NCBI GenBank assembly: GCA_039800325.1
Contig: JBDLQY010000260.1
Span: 1-64,000, forward strand
DNA: 64,000 bases
Direction of reading: 5' to 3'
From: SYIM01 sp039800325
GTDB taxonomy: Bacteria; Pseudomonadota; Gammaproteobacteria; Burkholderiales; Burkholderiaceae_E
This document shows positions 1 through 8,483 of this stretch, piece after piece. The position numbers and the translations under genes are program-made. Numbering within the stretch: position 1 is the first letter of the stretch; every line of letters starts with the position of its first letter. The notes below the pieces were generated by a model that did not search any database, was not told the DNA's origin, and worked only from the letters and a program-made list of their open reading frames with translations.

Positions 1-869
1 ACGCCGGCCAGACCCAGATCGGCGAAACCGTTTTTCTTGACGACCCGATCGAGCTCAATCAGGGTGTGTAGCAGTTCGGCCATGCGATTAAGCGGCCAGG
101 CATTGGGGCCATCAGACAGGGCTTTAGCCGGATCGGGATGGGTCTCCATGAACAAACCACTAATGCCGACCGCAACGGCGGCACGAGCCAACACGGGAAC
201 AAATTCGCGCTGACCACCCGAACTGGTGCCCTGACCACCTGGCAGTTGTACCGAATGAGTCGCGTCAAAAACCACCGGGCAACCGGTCTCGCGCATGATG
301 GCCAACGAGCGCATATCAGAGACGAGATTGTTATAGCCGAACGAAGCGCCGCGCTCGCACACCATGATGCAGTCGGCTGCTGCCGCGTCTCCACCCGCAG
401 CGGCCAAGGCAGCTTCGCGGGCCTTGTCGACCACGTTCTTCATGTCGTGCGGCGCCAGAAACTGGGCCTTCTTGATGTTGACCGGTTTGCCAGCCGACGC
501 CACCGCCCGGATGAAATCCGTCTGGCGAGCCAGGAATGCCGGGGTCTGCAACACGTCGACCGCAGCAGCGACCTCGTTGATCTGGTCGATTTCATGCACG
601 TCTGTCAGTACGGGCACCGCCAGTTGCGAGCGCACATCAGCAAGAATTTTGAGACCCTGCGCCATGCCCGGCCCCCGAAACGATCGGCCAGAACTACGGT
701 TGGCTTTATCAAAGGACGACTTGTAGATCAGGGGAACACCCAGCGGGCGCGTGATTTCAAGAAGCCGCCCGGCCGTCTCGAAGGCCATCTCTCGGGATTC
801 GATCACGCAAGGGCCTGCGATCAGGAAGACAGGCCGGTCGAGTCCCACTTCAAAGTGACAAAGCTTCAT
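1..869 (-). CDS. kdsA: KDO-8-phosphate synthase, 3' end cut by window edge
   Basis: Condenses phosphoenolpyruvate with arabinose 5-phosphate to make KDO-8-phosphate for lipopolysaccharide inner core (cytoplasm). 289 codons are visible from the ATG at 869 with no stop yet, already about the family length (around 284 residues in E. coli), so little is missing. Visible family motifs include YKSSFDKANRSS, RGPG, LQTPAFLARQTD, IKKAQFLAPHDM, CERGASFGYNNL and FDATHSVQLPG. Near the N-terminus the protein reads IAGPCVIES; this Cys is the metal ligand of the metal-dependent class, whereas the metal-independent E. coli type has Asn there. Precedes pyrG on the other side of a 48-nt gap but is downstream of it in transcription, so pyrG-kdsA may be one unit. 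Identity is very secure. Confidence 0.95.
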   Translation of the reverse strand, partial: MKLCHFEVGLDRPVFLIAGPCVIESREMAFETAGRLLEITRPLGVPLIYKSSFDKANRSSGRSFRGPGMAQGLKILADVRSQLAVPVLTDVHEIDQINEVAAAVDVLQTPAFLARQTDFIRAVASAGKPVNIKKAQFLAPHDMKNVVDKAREAALAAAGGDAAAADCIMVCERGASFGYNNLVSDMRSLAIMRETGCPVVFDATHSVQLPGGQGTSSGGQREFVPVLARAAVAVGISGLFMETHPDPAKALSDGPNAWPLNRMAELLHTLIELDRVVKKNGFADLGLAG

Positions 870-917
870 GGTGTAGGGGGTGTTAGACGCGCTTTATGAA
901 TCGACCAGGCCACCTGA

Positions 918-2597
918 TTAGGCAGCCTGTTGCGCTTTGGCGCTACCCTGCGATCGGGCCAAAGCCGCTTTCACGAAGGCAATGAAGAGGGGATGTCCGT
1001 CACGCGGTGTTGAGGTGAACTCAGGGTGAAACTGCACGGCCAGGAACCAGGGGTGGGCATTGGCGCCGTGCTGCGGCAACTCGATCATTTCGGTCAGTGA
1101 CTCGCTGGGCGTGCGGGCGGCGATTCGAAGACCTCCCTGCTCAAGCCGGGCGGTAAAGCCGTTATTGACTTCGTAGCGATGACGATGGCGCTCGTTGACC
1201 GATTCGCCATAGATGGCCGCGGCCATGGTGCCGGCTTGCACGGGGCAGCGCTGCGCACCCAGACGCATGGTGCCGCCAAGGTCTGAGTCGCCATCACGGC
1301 GCTCGACCCGACCCTCGCGGTCGAGCCACTCTGAAATAAGGCCCACAACCGGATAAGGCGTATCGGGATCAAACTCTGTGCTGTTGGCACCATGCAGACC
1401 ACAAACATGACGAGAAAATTCGATAACGGCCAGTTGCATGCCCAGACAAATGCCAAGGTAAGGAATTCGGTTCTCTCGGGCGTACCGAATTGCGGAGATT
1501 TTGCCCTCGACACCTCGGCGGCCAAAACCGCCGGGCACCAGAATGGCATCAAAACCGTTCAGGAGCGAGGCAGCTCCCTCGGCCTCGATGCGCTCAGAAT
1601 CGATGTATTCGATGACTGCCCGACTACCGGTGTGAATTCCTGCATGGACCAGCGCCTCGGTGAGGGACTTGTAAGACTCGGTCAGGTCAACGTACTTGCC
1701 CACCATGGCAATGCGCACTTCGCGGGTGGGGTGCTCAAGCGAGTGCACCAGACGATCCCAGACGCTAAGGTTAGCCGACTGCGCATCTATACGCAGGATA
1801 TCGGTCAAGGTACGGTCGACGCCCTGCTCATGCAGCATACGGGGAATCTTGTAGATGCTGGTGGCATCCCACACTGAAATCACCGATTCAAGCGGTACAT
1901 TCGAAAACAGGGAAATCTTGGCGCGCTCATCATCGGGAATTCGCCGGTCAGCCCGGCAGAGCAGCATATCGGCCTGAATGCCGATTTCGCGTAGTTTTTG
2001 CACCGAGTGCTGCGTGGGCTTGGTTTTGAGTTCGCCGGCGGACGGAATAAAGGGCACCAGTGTCAGATGCACAAAAGCACTGTTACCACGCCCCCGCTTG
2101 AGACTCATTTGGCGGACAGCTTCAAGAAAGGGCAGCGACTCAATATCGCCTACCGTACCGCCAATTTCAACAATGACCACCTGAGCGCCGTCCGGCGTGC
2201 CCACGCCGGCCCCGCGCTCAATAAAGGCCTGAATCTCGTTGGTGATGTGGGGAATGACCTGAACGGTGCGTCCCAGGTACTCGCCGCGGCGCTCTTTGCG
2301 GATAACCGAGTCGTAAATCTGACCCGTGGTGAAATTATTGTGTCGGCGCATCTTGGCCGACACGAAGCGCTCATAGTGGCCCAGGTCTAGGTCGGTCTCG
2401 GCACCGTCTTCGGTAACGAACACCTCGCCGTGCTGAAACGGGCTCATGGTGCCCGGATCAACATTAATGTAGGGATCCAGTTTGAGCAGGGTGACGCGCA
2501 AACCCCTCGATTCAAGGAGGGCGGCGATTGACGCTGCGGCAATACCCTTGCCCAGGGAAGACACGACACCGCCGGTAACGAACACGAATTTGGTCAT
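918..2597 (-). CDS. pyrG: CTP synthase
   Basis: Makes CTP from UTP, ATP and glutamine in the cytoplasm. 559 residues, normal for the family. The N-terminal amidoligase domain begins with KFVFVTGGVVSSLGKGI, and the C-terminal class I glutamine amidotransferase domain shows the nucleophile-elbow motif GICLGMQLAV and the His-Glu pair in QFHPEFTS. The start Met follows a GCATCTCC-type leader (GGAG on the coding strand). The gene lies between a cation efflux gene upstream (24-nt gap) and kdsA downstream, all on the minus strand. Nothing unusual is seen. Confidence 0.97.
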   Translation of the reverse strand: MTKFVFVTGGVVSSLGKGIAAASIAALLESRGLRVTLLKLDPYINVDPGTMSPFQHGEVFVTEDGAETDLDLGHYERFVSAKMRRHNNFTTGQIYDSVIRKERRGEYLGRTVQVIPHITNEIQAFIERGAGVGTPDGAQVVIVEIGGTVGDIESLPFLEAVRQMSLKRGRGNSAFVHLTLVPFIPSAGELKTKPTQHSVQKLREIGIQADMLLCRADRRIPDDERAKISLFSNVPLESVISVWDATSIYKIPRMLHEQGVDRTLTDILRIDAQSANLSVWDRLVHSLEHPTREVRIAMVGKYVDLTESYKSLTEALVHAGIHTGSRAVIEYIDSERIEAEGAASLLNGFDAILVPGGFGRRGVEGKISAIRYARENRIPYLGICLGMQLAVIEFSRHVCGLHGANSTEFDPDTPYPVVGLISEWLDREGRVERRDGDSDLGGTMRLGAQRCPVQAGTMAAAIYGESVNERHRHRYEVNNGFTARLEQGGLRIAARTPSESLTEMIELPQHGANAHPWFLAVQFHPEFTSTPRDGHPLFIAFVKAALARSQGSAKAQQAA

Positions 2598-2621
2598 GGA
2601 GATGCGCCCGGTAAGCGGTAA

Positions 2622-3551
2622 TTATATAGGTCTGGCGGCCGCGTCTGAGCTCGATGGACCGTGCGGCTCAGGCTGCAGGGTAATGTGCTCAATGCCGAAA
2701 TCGGTCACCAGGCGCTCGCGCGCCGCGGCCAGCACGGCCGGCCACTGCACCAGCGACACCACCCGCAGATGCGCCGCCAGCGCAGGCTGACCACTGCTCA
2801 TGCTCCAGACATGAAGATCGTGGACGTCAAGCACACCCGGAATACAACGCAAGGCGGCCGCGATTTCAGCCGGATGCAGGTTACCAGGGGCCGCGTTCAT
2901 GAGTACGCGCGCGCTGTCAGCCAAGAGTCTTAAGGAAGATATCAAAAGCAGGGCCGAAATCAGCAGCGTGAGCAGGGGATCAATCAGAAGCCAACCCGTA
3001 TAAGCGGCGACGCCGATGGCGATGATAGCCGCCAGCGAGGCCGCAAAGTCGCCCATGACATGCAGTAGCGCCCCACGAATATTCAGGTCGTGACTGTCAC
3101 GGTGCAGCAGCCACCACGCGATAGCATTCACCAGCAAGCCCGCGACCGCCACCGGCATGGCCGCACCGAAAACAATGGGCGGCGGATCACTGAAACGTCC
3201 GATGGCCTCGGCGACGATCCATGCGATGAGACCCAGGTAAAACAGCGCGTTGACGAAGGCCGCTAAAGATTCGCCACGCTCATATCCGAAGGTGTGCGCG
3301 GCGTCGGGCGGACGACGCGCAAGCCATTGCGCCCCCCAGGCCAGGGCCAGCGCCAGCGCATCGGTCAGCATGTGCAGACCGTCCGCGACCAGGGCGAGCG
3401 AACCGCTGAGCCAACCCGTAGTGATCTCAACCAGCCCGAAGCTCAGTACCAGCGCCAGTGATAATCCAAGACCCCGTGAGGGCGCAGCCGATCGGCCGTG
3501 ACCCGGATGGCGATCGTCTTTACCGTGCGAATGCAGCTCACTATGTGCCAT
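2622..3551 (-). CDS. Cation diffusion facilitator (CzcD/ZitB-like zinc efflux)
   Basis: Proton-coupled exporter of Zn(II) or similar divalent metals across the inner membrane. 309 residues with a short His-rich N-terminus (HSELHSHGKDDRHPGHG), six hydrophobic segments and a C-terminal cytoplasmic domain (LDVHDLHVWSM). The metal-site residues of the CzcD subgroup are present as H60-xxx-D64 in helix 2 and H164-xxx-D168 in helix 5. The family is clear; the metal is inferred from HxxxD (zinc-type). It is divergent from the CoA-transferase genes with 48 bp between starts, and its stop is 24 nt before pyrG, so some pyrG transcription could start here. Confidence 0.9.
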   Translation of the reverse strand: MAHSELHSHGKDDRHPGHGRSAAPSRGLGLSLALVLSFGLVEITTGWLSGSLALVADGLHMLTDALALALAWGAQWLARRPPDAAHTFGYERGESLAAFVNALFYLGLIAWIVAEAIGRFSDPPPIVFGAAMPVAVAGLLVNAIAWWLLHRDSHDLNIRGALLHVMGDFAASLAAIIAIGVAAYTGWLLIDPLLTLLISALLLISSLRLLADSARVLMNAAPGNLHPAEIAAALRCIPGVLDVHDLHVWSMSSGQPALAAHLRVVSLVQWPAVLAAARERLVTDFGIEHITLQPEPHGPSSSDAAARPI

Positions 3552-3557
3552 GGCCTC

Positions 3558-3563
3558 TATAAT
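3558..3563 (+). promoter_or_regulatory. Candidate -10 box (TATAAT) of the CoA-transferase operon
   Basis: A perfect TATAAT lies 36 bp before the scoA start codon in the short divergent gap. No good -35 is seen 16-18 bp upstream, so this is only a candidate. Confidence 0.35.
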
Positions 3564-3599
3564 CGCAGATGTGCCAACCTTTCTTCGGCAGAGATTCCA

Positions 3600-4301
3600 A
3601 TGAGCAAACTGTACCCAAGCGCCGCTGCGGCGCTATCCGACATTGTCAAGGACGGCCAAATGATCGCCGTCGGCGGTTTTGGCCTCTGCGGCATTCCTGA
3701 GGCGCTCATTGCGGCTCTGCGTGACAGCGGAGTCAAAAACCTCACCTGTATCTCCAACAACGCCGGCGTTGACGGATTTGGACTTGGCCTGTTGCTGGCT
3801 ACCCGGCAGATCCGCAAGATGATTGCCTCTTACGTGGGTGAAAACAAGGAGTTTGAGCGGCAGTATCTGGCCGGCGAGCTCGAGCTTGAATTCACCCCTC
3901 AGGGCACACTAGCCGAGAAACTTCGCGCAGGCGGGGCGGGAATTCCAGCCTTCTTCACAGCCACTGGCGTGGGCACCATAGTGGCCGAGGGCAAAGAAGT
4001 GCGTGAATTCGACGGTAAACGGTATGTCATGGAACGTTCCCTCACGCCTGATGTGTCCCTGGTCAAGGCCTGGATGGCGGACCGCTCTGGCAACCTCGTT
4101 TTTCGCCGCACCGCGCGTAACTTCAACCCCAACGTGGCCATGGCCGGCCGCGTCACCGTCGCTGAGGTTGAAGTCGTGGTCGCCAACGGCGAGATTGACC
4201 CTGATCAGGTTCACCTGCCGGGTATCTACATTGACCGTCTGGTGCTCAACCCCACCCCCGAAAAACGTATCGAGCAGCGCACGACGCGCGCAGCGCGCTG
4301 A
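3600..4301 (+). CDS. scoA: 3-oxoacid CoA-transferase subunit A
   Basis: Alpha subunit of a class I CoA-transferase (succinyl-CoA:3-ketoacid or 3-oxoadipate type) that moves CoA from succinyl-CoA to acetoacetate or a related beta-keto acid. 233 residues from the ATG at 3600, chosen because it gives the family N-terminus (MSKLYPSAAAALSDI); a longer in-frame reading would overlap the cation efflux gene upstream. The glycine-rich motif VGGFGLCGIPEALI and the NNAGVDGFGLG segment are typical. The beta subunit gene follows after 11 nt with its own AAGGAG ribosome site. No beta-ketoadipate pathway genes are nearby, so a ketone-body/acetoacetate role is favoured over pcaI, but this is inference. Confidence 0.9.
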   Translation: MSKLYPSAAAALSDIVKDGQMIAVGGFGLCGIPEALIAALRDSGVKNLTCISNNAGVDGFGLGLLLATRQIRKMIASYVGENKEFERQYLAGELELEFTPQGTLAEKLRAGGAGIPAFFTATGVGTIVAEGKEVREFDGKRYVMERSLTPDVSLVKAWMADRSGNLVFRRTARNFNPNVAMAGRVTVAEVEVVVANGEIDPDQVHLPGIYIDRLVLNPTPEKRIEQRTTRAAR

Positions 4302-4312
4302 AGGAGAGCAAC

Positions 4313-4966
4313 ATGCCCTGGACTCGCGATCAAATGGCTGCCCGCGCGGCACGCGAACTACGCAACGGCTATTACGTCAATTTAGGCATCGGCCTGCCCA
4401 CGCTGGTGGCCAATCACGTACCGGCAGACATGGAGGTCTGGCTGCAGTCTGAAAATGGACTGCTGGGCATTGGCCCTTTTCCGACCGAAGACGAAGTCGA
4501 CGCCGACATGATCAATGCCGGCAAGCAAACCGTCACCACACTACCCGGTTCATCCATCTTTTCGTCGGCCGACTCATTCGCCATGATTCGCGGCGGCAAG
4601 ATCGATGTGGCCATTCTGGGTGCCATGCAGGTCAGCGCCAGCGGCGACCTCGCTAACTGGATGATCCCTGGCAAGATGGTCAAGGGCATGGGCGGTGCCA
4701 TGGACCTGGTGGCCGGCGTAGGCCGCGTCATTGTGCTCATGGAGCACACGGCCAAAAAGAAAGACGGCACCGAAGAACAGAAAATTCTCTCGGCCTGCAC
4801 GCTGCCGCTGACCGGCGTCGGTGTCGTCGACCGCATCATCACCGATCTGTGCGTGCTTGACATCACGCCCCAGGGCTTGCGTCTGGCCGAGCTGGCGCCC
4901 GGGGTCACCCGCGATCAGGTACTGGCCAGCACTGGCTGCCCAGTCGACACAGCGGCGCTATCCTGA
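4313..4966 (+). CDS. scoB: 3-oxoacid CoA-transferase subunit B
   Basis: Beta subunit of the CoA-transferase encoded with scoA; it carries the catalytic Glu that forms the glutamyl-CoA thioester, seen here in the motif QSENGLLGIGPFP. 217 residues, the usual length. Preceded by AAGGAG at good spacing. C-terminal family motifs include AKKKDGT and DLCVLDITPQGL. Ends in front of a strong hairpin (5022-5050), which fits the end of a two-gene operon. Substrate specificity (acetoacetate versus 3-oxoadipate) cannot be settled from sequence. Confidence 0.9.
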   Translation: MPWTRDQMAARAARELRNGYYVNLGIGLPTLVANHVPADMEVWLQSENGLLGIGPFPTEDEVDADMINAGKQTVTTLPGSSIFSSADSFAMIRGGKIDVAILGAMQVSASGDLANWMIPGKMVKGMGGAMDLVAGVGRVIVLMEHTAKKKDGTEEQKILSACTLPLTGVGVVDRIITDLCVLDITPQGLRLAELAPGVTRDQVLASTGCPVDTAALS

Positions 4967-5021
4967 GTAGTAGCCGACGGGCTGTTCTGGTCTGAGCGGC
5001 CAACGTCATGCCCTGGTAGCC

Positions 5022-5050
5022 CCAAGCCAGACCCCCTCGGGGGTGCTTGG
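5022..5050. terminator. Hairpin between convergent scoB and thioesterase genes
   Basis: CCAAGC, a 3-nt bulge, ACCCC, loop CTCG, GGGGT, GCTTGG: an 11-bp GC-rich stem lying between two convergent genes. It could stop transcription from both sides. There is no T-tract on either strand, so intrinsic termination is not certain. Confidence 0.45.
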
Positions 5051-5093
5051 TCGTGCACCCCTTGAGCCGGCTGCCGTACGCCGAGCTCGAGCA

Positions 5094-5525
5094 TCAGCGT
5101 GGCGTACACATGGCTGCGCGTACAGCCTCGGGCATAGGAGCTGATTTTCGTCGCGGGTAATCAACCCATACCAGCTTAGCGCCGCCTCGGGCGTAAACCG
5201 TATCAGGGTCGTCAGTGCGACTCATCTCGACCCAGGTTTCGCAACTGGAGCGGCCAAACTGGCCGACGTAATGACGGCACAGCACCGTACCGGGATACAC
5301 CAGTTCGCGCACAAACGTACACCACGCATTGATAATCACGGGCCCCTCGCCGCCTGGATTGGGTCCGATGCCCATGGCATCAAACCATGCAATGCGGATG
5401 ACCTCCATGAAACGGAAGTAAAGGGTGTTATTGACATGCCCCATGGCATCCATATCACCCCAGCGGATGGGTACCTCAAGCTGAAAAACCTGGGGGCCCG
5501 TGGGCGTTGTATCGGCCGGCATCAT
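5094..5525 (-). CDS. Hotdog-fold acyl-CoA thioesterase (4HBT/YbgC type)
   Basis: 143-residue single hotdog domain. The N-terminal signature WGDMDAMGHVNNTLYFRFME holds the catalytic Asp and the G-H-x-N helix start typical of 4-hydroxybenzoyl-CoA thioesterase/YbgC proteins. Such enzymes hydrolyse acyl-CoA thioesters in the cytoplasm; the acyl group is not predictable. Two ATG codons in tandem (5525 and 5522) are possible starts. It converges on scoB and is divergent from the ETF:ubiquinone oxidoreductase gene, so its neighbours are all acyl-CoA metabolism genes. Confidence 0.85.
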   Translation of the reverse strand: MMPADTTPTGPQVFQLEVPIRWGDMDAMGHVNNTLYFRFMEVIRIAWFDAMGIGPNPGGEGPVIINAWCTFVRELVYPGTVLCRHYVGQFGRSSCETWVEMSRTDDPDTVYARGGAKLVWVDYPRRKSAPMPEAVRAAMCTPR

Positions 5526-5834
5526 GATCAGTCGCCTCTCCCGTGGCGCGTACTAAGTGCATAACGCGCCGTGTATGACTGCCCGGATCTTAATCGATGG
5601 CCCACCAGACGCGGCTCCCGCGGCCGAAGTGTTGACTCGCGAGGACGCAGTGCGCCTCGCGGATACCCGCAATGCCGCTTAAAAATGCGCCAACCGCGCA
5701 TCGCGACCAACTTGTCCTTACGTTTGGCACCCTGCCCTGTTTCCGCGACAATTCGGGCCTGAGACGATCAAACCGTCCGCCCGTTTCATGAAAAAGGCGC
5801 CCAGTGATATGCGCCAGCTTCCCGGAGGAATGCC
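5526..5834. other. 309-bp divergent intergenic region
   Basis: Lies between the thioesterase start (minus) and the ETF-QO start (plus) and should hold both promoters. I see no convincing -35/-10 pair and no coding gene. It contains one inverted repeat, CGCGAGG at 5638-5644 and CCTCGCG at 5655-5661 with a 10-nt spacer, which could be an operator or a transcript hairpin. The ribosome site CGGAGGA for ETF-QO ends 6 nt before its start codon. Confidence 0.4.
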
Positions 5835-7484
5835 ATGCAGATCGAACGCGATTCGATGCAATACGACGTGGTCGTGGTGGGTGGTGGCCCGGCGGGACTG
5901 GCCGCAGCCATACGCCTCAAGCAGCTGGCTGCCGAACACGGCCGCGACTGCTCTGTCTGCGTGCTTGAGAAAGGCTCCGAGATTGGTGCACATATTTTGT
6001 CGGGTGCGGTCATGGATCCGCGTGCGCTCAACGAACTCATGCCCGACTGGCAGGCCAAGGGGGCTCCTCTCAATACGCCCGTCACTGAAGATCGCTTCAT
6101 GTTCCTGTCTGAGACCGGCGGCTGGCGTCTACCCGACTGGATGTTGCCCGAGTGCTTTCGCAATCACGGCAACTATGTGATCAGTCTGAGCAACCTGGTG
6201 CGCTGGCTGGGGCAGCAGGCCGAGGCTCTGGGCGTGGAAATTTATCCGGGCTTTGCCGCTGCTGAGATCCTCTTCAACGACGATGGTTCGGTCAAGGGCG
6301 TCGCCACCGGCAATCTGGGCGTGGGGCGTGACGGTGAGCCCACCGAGAACTTCCAACCAGGCATGGAACTGCACGCCAGCTACACGTTCTTCGCTGAGGG
6401 TGCACGGGGCCACCTGGGCAAACAACTCATCGCCCACTTCAAGCTGGATGCTGGTCGCGATCCGCAAAGCTATGGCATCGGCCTGAAAGAGTTGTGGGAA
6501 ATCGAGCCTTCACGCTTCAAGGCCGGCCTGGTCATGCACACGGCTGGCTGGCCGCTGTCCAGTGACACCTATGGTGGTTCATTTCTGTATCACCTTGAGG
6601 ACAATAAGGTCGCGGTGGGGTTCGTCGTCGGACTCAACTACAGCAATCCCTATCTGTCGCCGTTCGAAGAGTTTCAGCGTTATAAAACCCACCCCGCGGT
6701 TCGCGGCTTTCTCGAGGGTAGTAAGCGTATCGCCTATGGTGCACGCGCCATCACCGCGGGCGGATTGAACTCTCTGCCACGGCTGACCTTCCCCGGCGGC
6801 TGTCTGCTGGGTTGCGACGCGGGCTTGCTGAATGCCTCACGCATCAAGGGTAGTCATGCCGCCATCAAGTCAGGCATGCTGGCCGCTGACGCTGTCTATG
6901 AGGCCCTGGGTGCTGGCCGAGCAGGCGACGAACTGCAGGCCTACACCGAATCTTTCAACGAGTCGTGGCTGCGCGAAGAACTGTATCGCGCGCGTAACTT
7001 CAAACCGGCCATGTCTAAAGGTTTGTGGGCGGGTACCGCACTGGTGGGCCTTGATCAGGTTGTATTCAAAGGACGTGCGCCTTTTACGCTGCACACCAAG
7101 AAGCCCGACCATGCCTACCTGCGATCCGCGGCTGAGTGTTCCCCCATCCACTACCCAAAACCCGACGGCAAAATCAGCTTTGACCGACTGTCATCGGTAT
7201 TCATTGCCAATACGAACCATGAAGAAAATCAGCCAGTGCATCTCACGCTGAAAGATGCGGCGGTACCCGTGAGCGTAAACCTCGCACGCTATGACGGACC
7301 AGAGAGCCGATATTGCCCTGCCGGCGTGTACGAATACGTCAAGACTGAAGACGGCTCAGACAGACTGCAGATCAACGCTCAGAACTGCGTGCACTGCAAG
7401 ACCTGCGACATCAAGGACCCCACCCAGAACATCGTCTGGGTGACCCCGGAAGGTGGCGGCGGTCCGAATTATTCAGGTATGTAG
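5835..7484 (+). CDS. Electron transfer flavoprotein:ubiquinone oxidoreductase
   Basis: Membrane-bound FAD and [4Fe-4S] enzyme that passes electrons from ETF (fatty-acid and amino-acid dehydrogenases) to ubiquinone. 549 residues, family length. The N-terminus has the FAD-binding GGGPAGLAAAIRL; the C-terminus holds the cluster Cys residues in YCPAGVYEY and NCVHCKTCDIKDPTQNI and ends GGGPNYSGM, typical of this enzyme. A GGAGGA site precedes the ATG at 5835. No ETF subunit genes are in the window. It ends just before a strong hairpin shared with the convergent dehydrogenase gene. Confidence 0.96.
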   Translation: MQIERDSMQYDVVVVGGGPAGLAAAIRLKQLAAEHGRDCSVCVLEKGSEIGAHILSGAVMDPRALNELMPDWQAKGAPLNTPVTEDRFMFLSETGGWRLPDWMLPECFRNHGNYVISLSNLVRWLGQQAEALGVEIYPGFAAAEILFNDDGSVKGVATGNLGVGRDGEPTENFQPGMELHASYTFFAEGARGHLGKQLIAHFKLDAGRDPQSYGIGLKELWEIEPSRFKAGLVMHTAGWPLSSDTYGGSFLYHLEDNKVAVGFVVGLNYSNPYLSPFEEFQRYKTHPAVRGFLEGSKRIAYGARAITAGGLNSLPRLTFPGGCLLGCDAGLLNASRIKGSHAAIKSGMLAADAVYEALGAGRAGDELQAYTESFNESWLREELYRARNFKPAMSKGLWAGTALVGLDQVVFKGRAPFTLHTKKPDHAYLRSAAECSPIHYPKPDGKISFDRLSSVFIANTNHEENQPVHLTLKDAAVPVSVNLARYDGPESRYCPAGVYEYVKTEDGSDRLQINAQNCVHCKTCDIKDPTQNIVWVTPEGGGGPNYSGM

Positions 7485-7495
7485 ACCGCGAGGTG

Positions 7496-7518
7496 CTGGC
7501 GCTGAATTTCAGCGCCAG
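7496..7518. terminator. Perfect 10-bp hairpin between convergent genes
   Basis: CTGGCGCTGA, loop ATT, TCAGCGCCAG. The right arm begins at the stop codon of the dehydrogenase gene on the minus strand, and the left arm starts 12 nt after the ETF-QO stop. It is placed to end both transcripts. No T-tract follows on either strand. Confidence 0.5.
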
Positions 7519-8396
7519 TGGCGACGATGCTTAAGCAGTGCCGCATCGTCCTCATCGCGGTATCCAGCTTCGCAAGCCGCCCTGAATAAGGCGAGTGCCT
7601 GTTCGCCCAAAGGCACAGGATAGCCATGCTCACGAGCCAGGCCAGCAGCCAGCGTGAGATCTTTGGTAAGCACGTGTGTTTGCGCACGAGGCTTGTAATC
7701 ATCATCAAGCGCCCGGTGCATTCGATCGTCGCCGATCCAGCTTTGTCCTGAACTGACTGACATCAGCGCAAGCATCTGCCGCTCGTCCATGCCAAGTTCA
7801 CGTGCCAGAGCCAGGCCTTCAGCGGCCGCAGCCAGATTGATGCCAGCCACCAGATTGTTAACCAGCTTAGCCTTGCTGGCGTCCCCGTGCTGACCCGAAA
7901 TTTCAAAACAACGTGCAGCCATGTGGTCCAGTAGCGGTTTCAACCGGGCCAGGTGCGACGGGGCTGCAGCCAACATCATGGACATCGTGCCTTCACGAGC
8001 ACGTTGCGGACCACCTGAGATGGGCGCGTCGACCGCACTGGCACCCGTGGCTGACACCGTCTGACAGGCCTGCACCATGTCAGAGGGGCTAATGGTGCTG
8101 CAAAACATCACGGCGTGACCGGCACCCAAAACAGGCAGTAGGCCCTGCGTGCCGCGCAACACCTGTGTGATCTGCCCGGCGTCTACCACGACGATCATGA
8201 TGACGTCGCTGGCAGCCGCCAGTGCCGCTGGGCTGTCATGCCCCTGAGCCCCCTGCTGTACCAGTGTGTGCTGACGACTCGAATCGATGTCGTGCACCTG
8301 CACTGCATATCCGCAATCGAGCAGGCGGCCCACCATGGCGCCGCCCATGGCACCAACACCAATGATGCCAGGCCTGAAGGTCTGAGAATCAGTCAT
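7509..8396 (-). CDS. 3-hydroxyisobutyrate dehydrogenase family protein
   Basis: NAD(P)-dependent beta-hydroxyacid dehydrogenase (MmsB / tartronate semialdehyde reductase superfamily), cytoplasmic. 295 residues from the ATG at 8396; a GTG at 8420 would add 8 residues but lacks a ribosome site. N-terminal Rossmann motif IIGVGAMGGAM (residues 11-21), substrate-binding segment DAPISGGPQRAREGT (123-137) and the catalytic Lys in KLVNN (K177). The real substrate could be 3-hydroxyisobutyrate, 2-hydroxy-3-oxopropionate or another beta-hydroxyacid; there is no valine-degradation neighbour to decide. Confidence 0.85.
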   Translation of the reverse strand: MTDSQTFRPGIIGVGAMGGAMVGRLLDCGYAVQVHDIDSSRQHTLVQQGAQGHDSPAALAAASDVIMIVVVDAGQITQVLRGTQGLLPVLGAGHAVMFCSTISPSDMVQACQTVSATGASAVDAPISGGPQRAREGTMSMMLAAAPSHLARLKPLLDHMAARCFEISGQHGDASKAKLVNNLVAGINLAAAAEGLALARELGMDERQMLALMSVSSGQSWIGDDRMHRALDDDYKPRAQTHVLTKDLTLAAGLAREHGYPVPLGEQALALFRAACEAGYRDEDDAALLKHRRHWR

Positions 8397-8483
8397 GAAA
8401 AACGTCGGCCACAGGGGCACACCAATATCGCAGGACTATCACCTGCTGCAGCCGACGCCTCGTCAGAATGGAATCAGGGCGAA

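Noticed and set aside
138..899. 253-codon open frame on the plus strand
   Set aside because: It lies wholly antisense to kdsA, whose reading frame shows all family motifs.
5638..5661. Inverted repeat CGCGAGG/CCTCGCG as a terminator
   Set aside because: It lies upstream of both neighbouring genes, so it is not at a transcript end; noted only as a possible operator.
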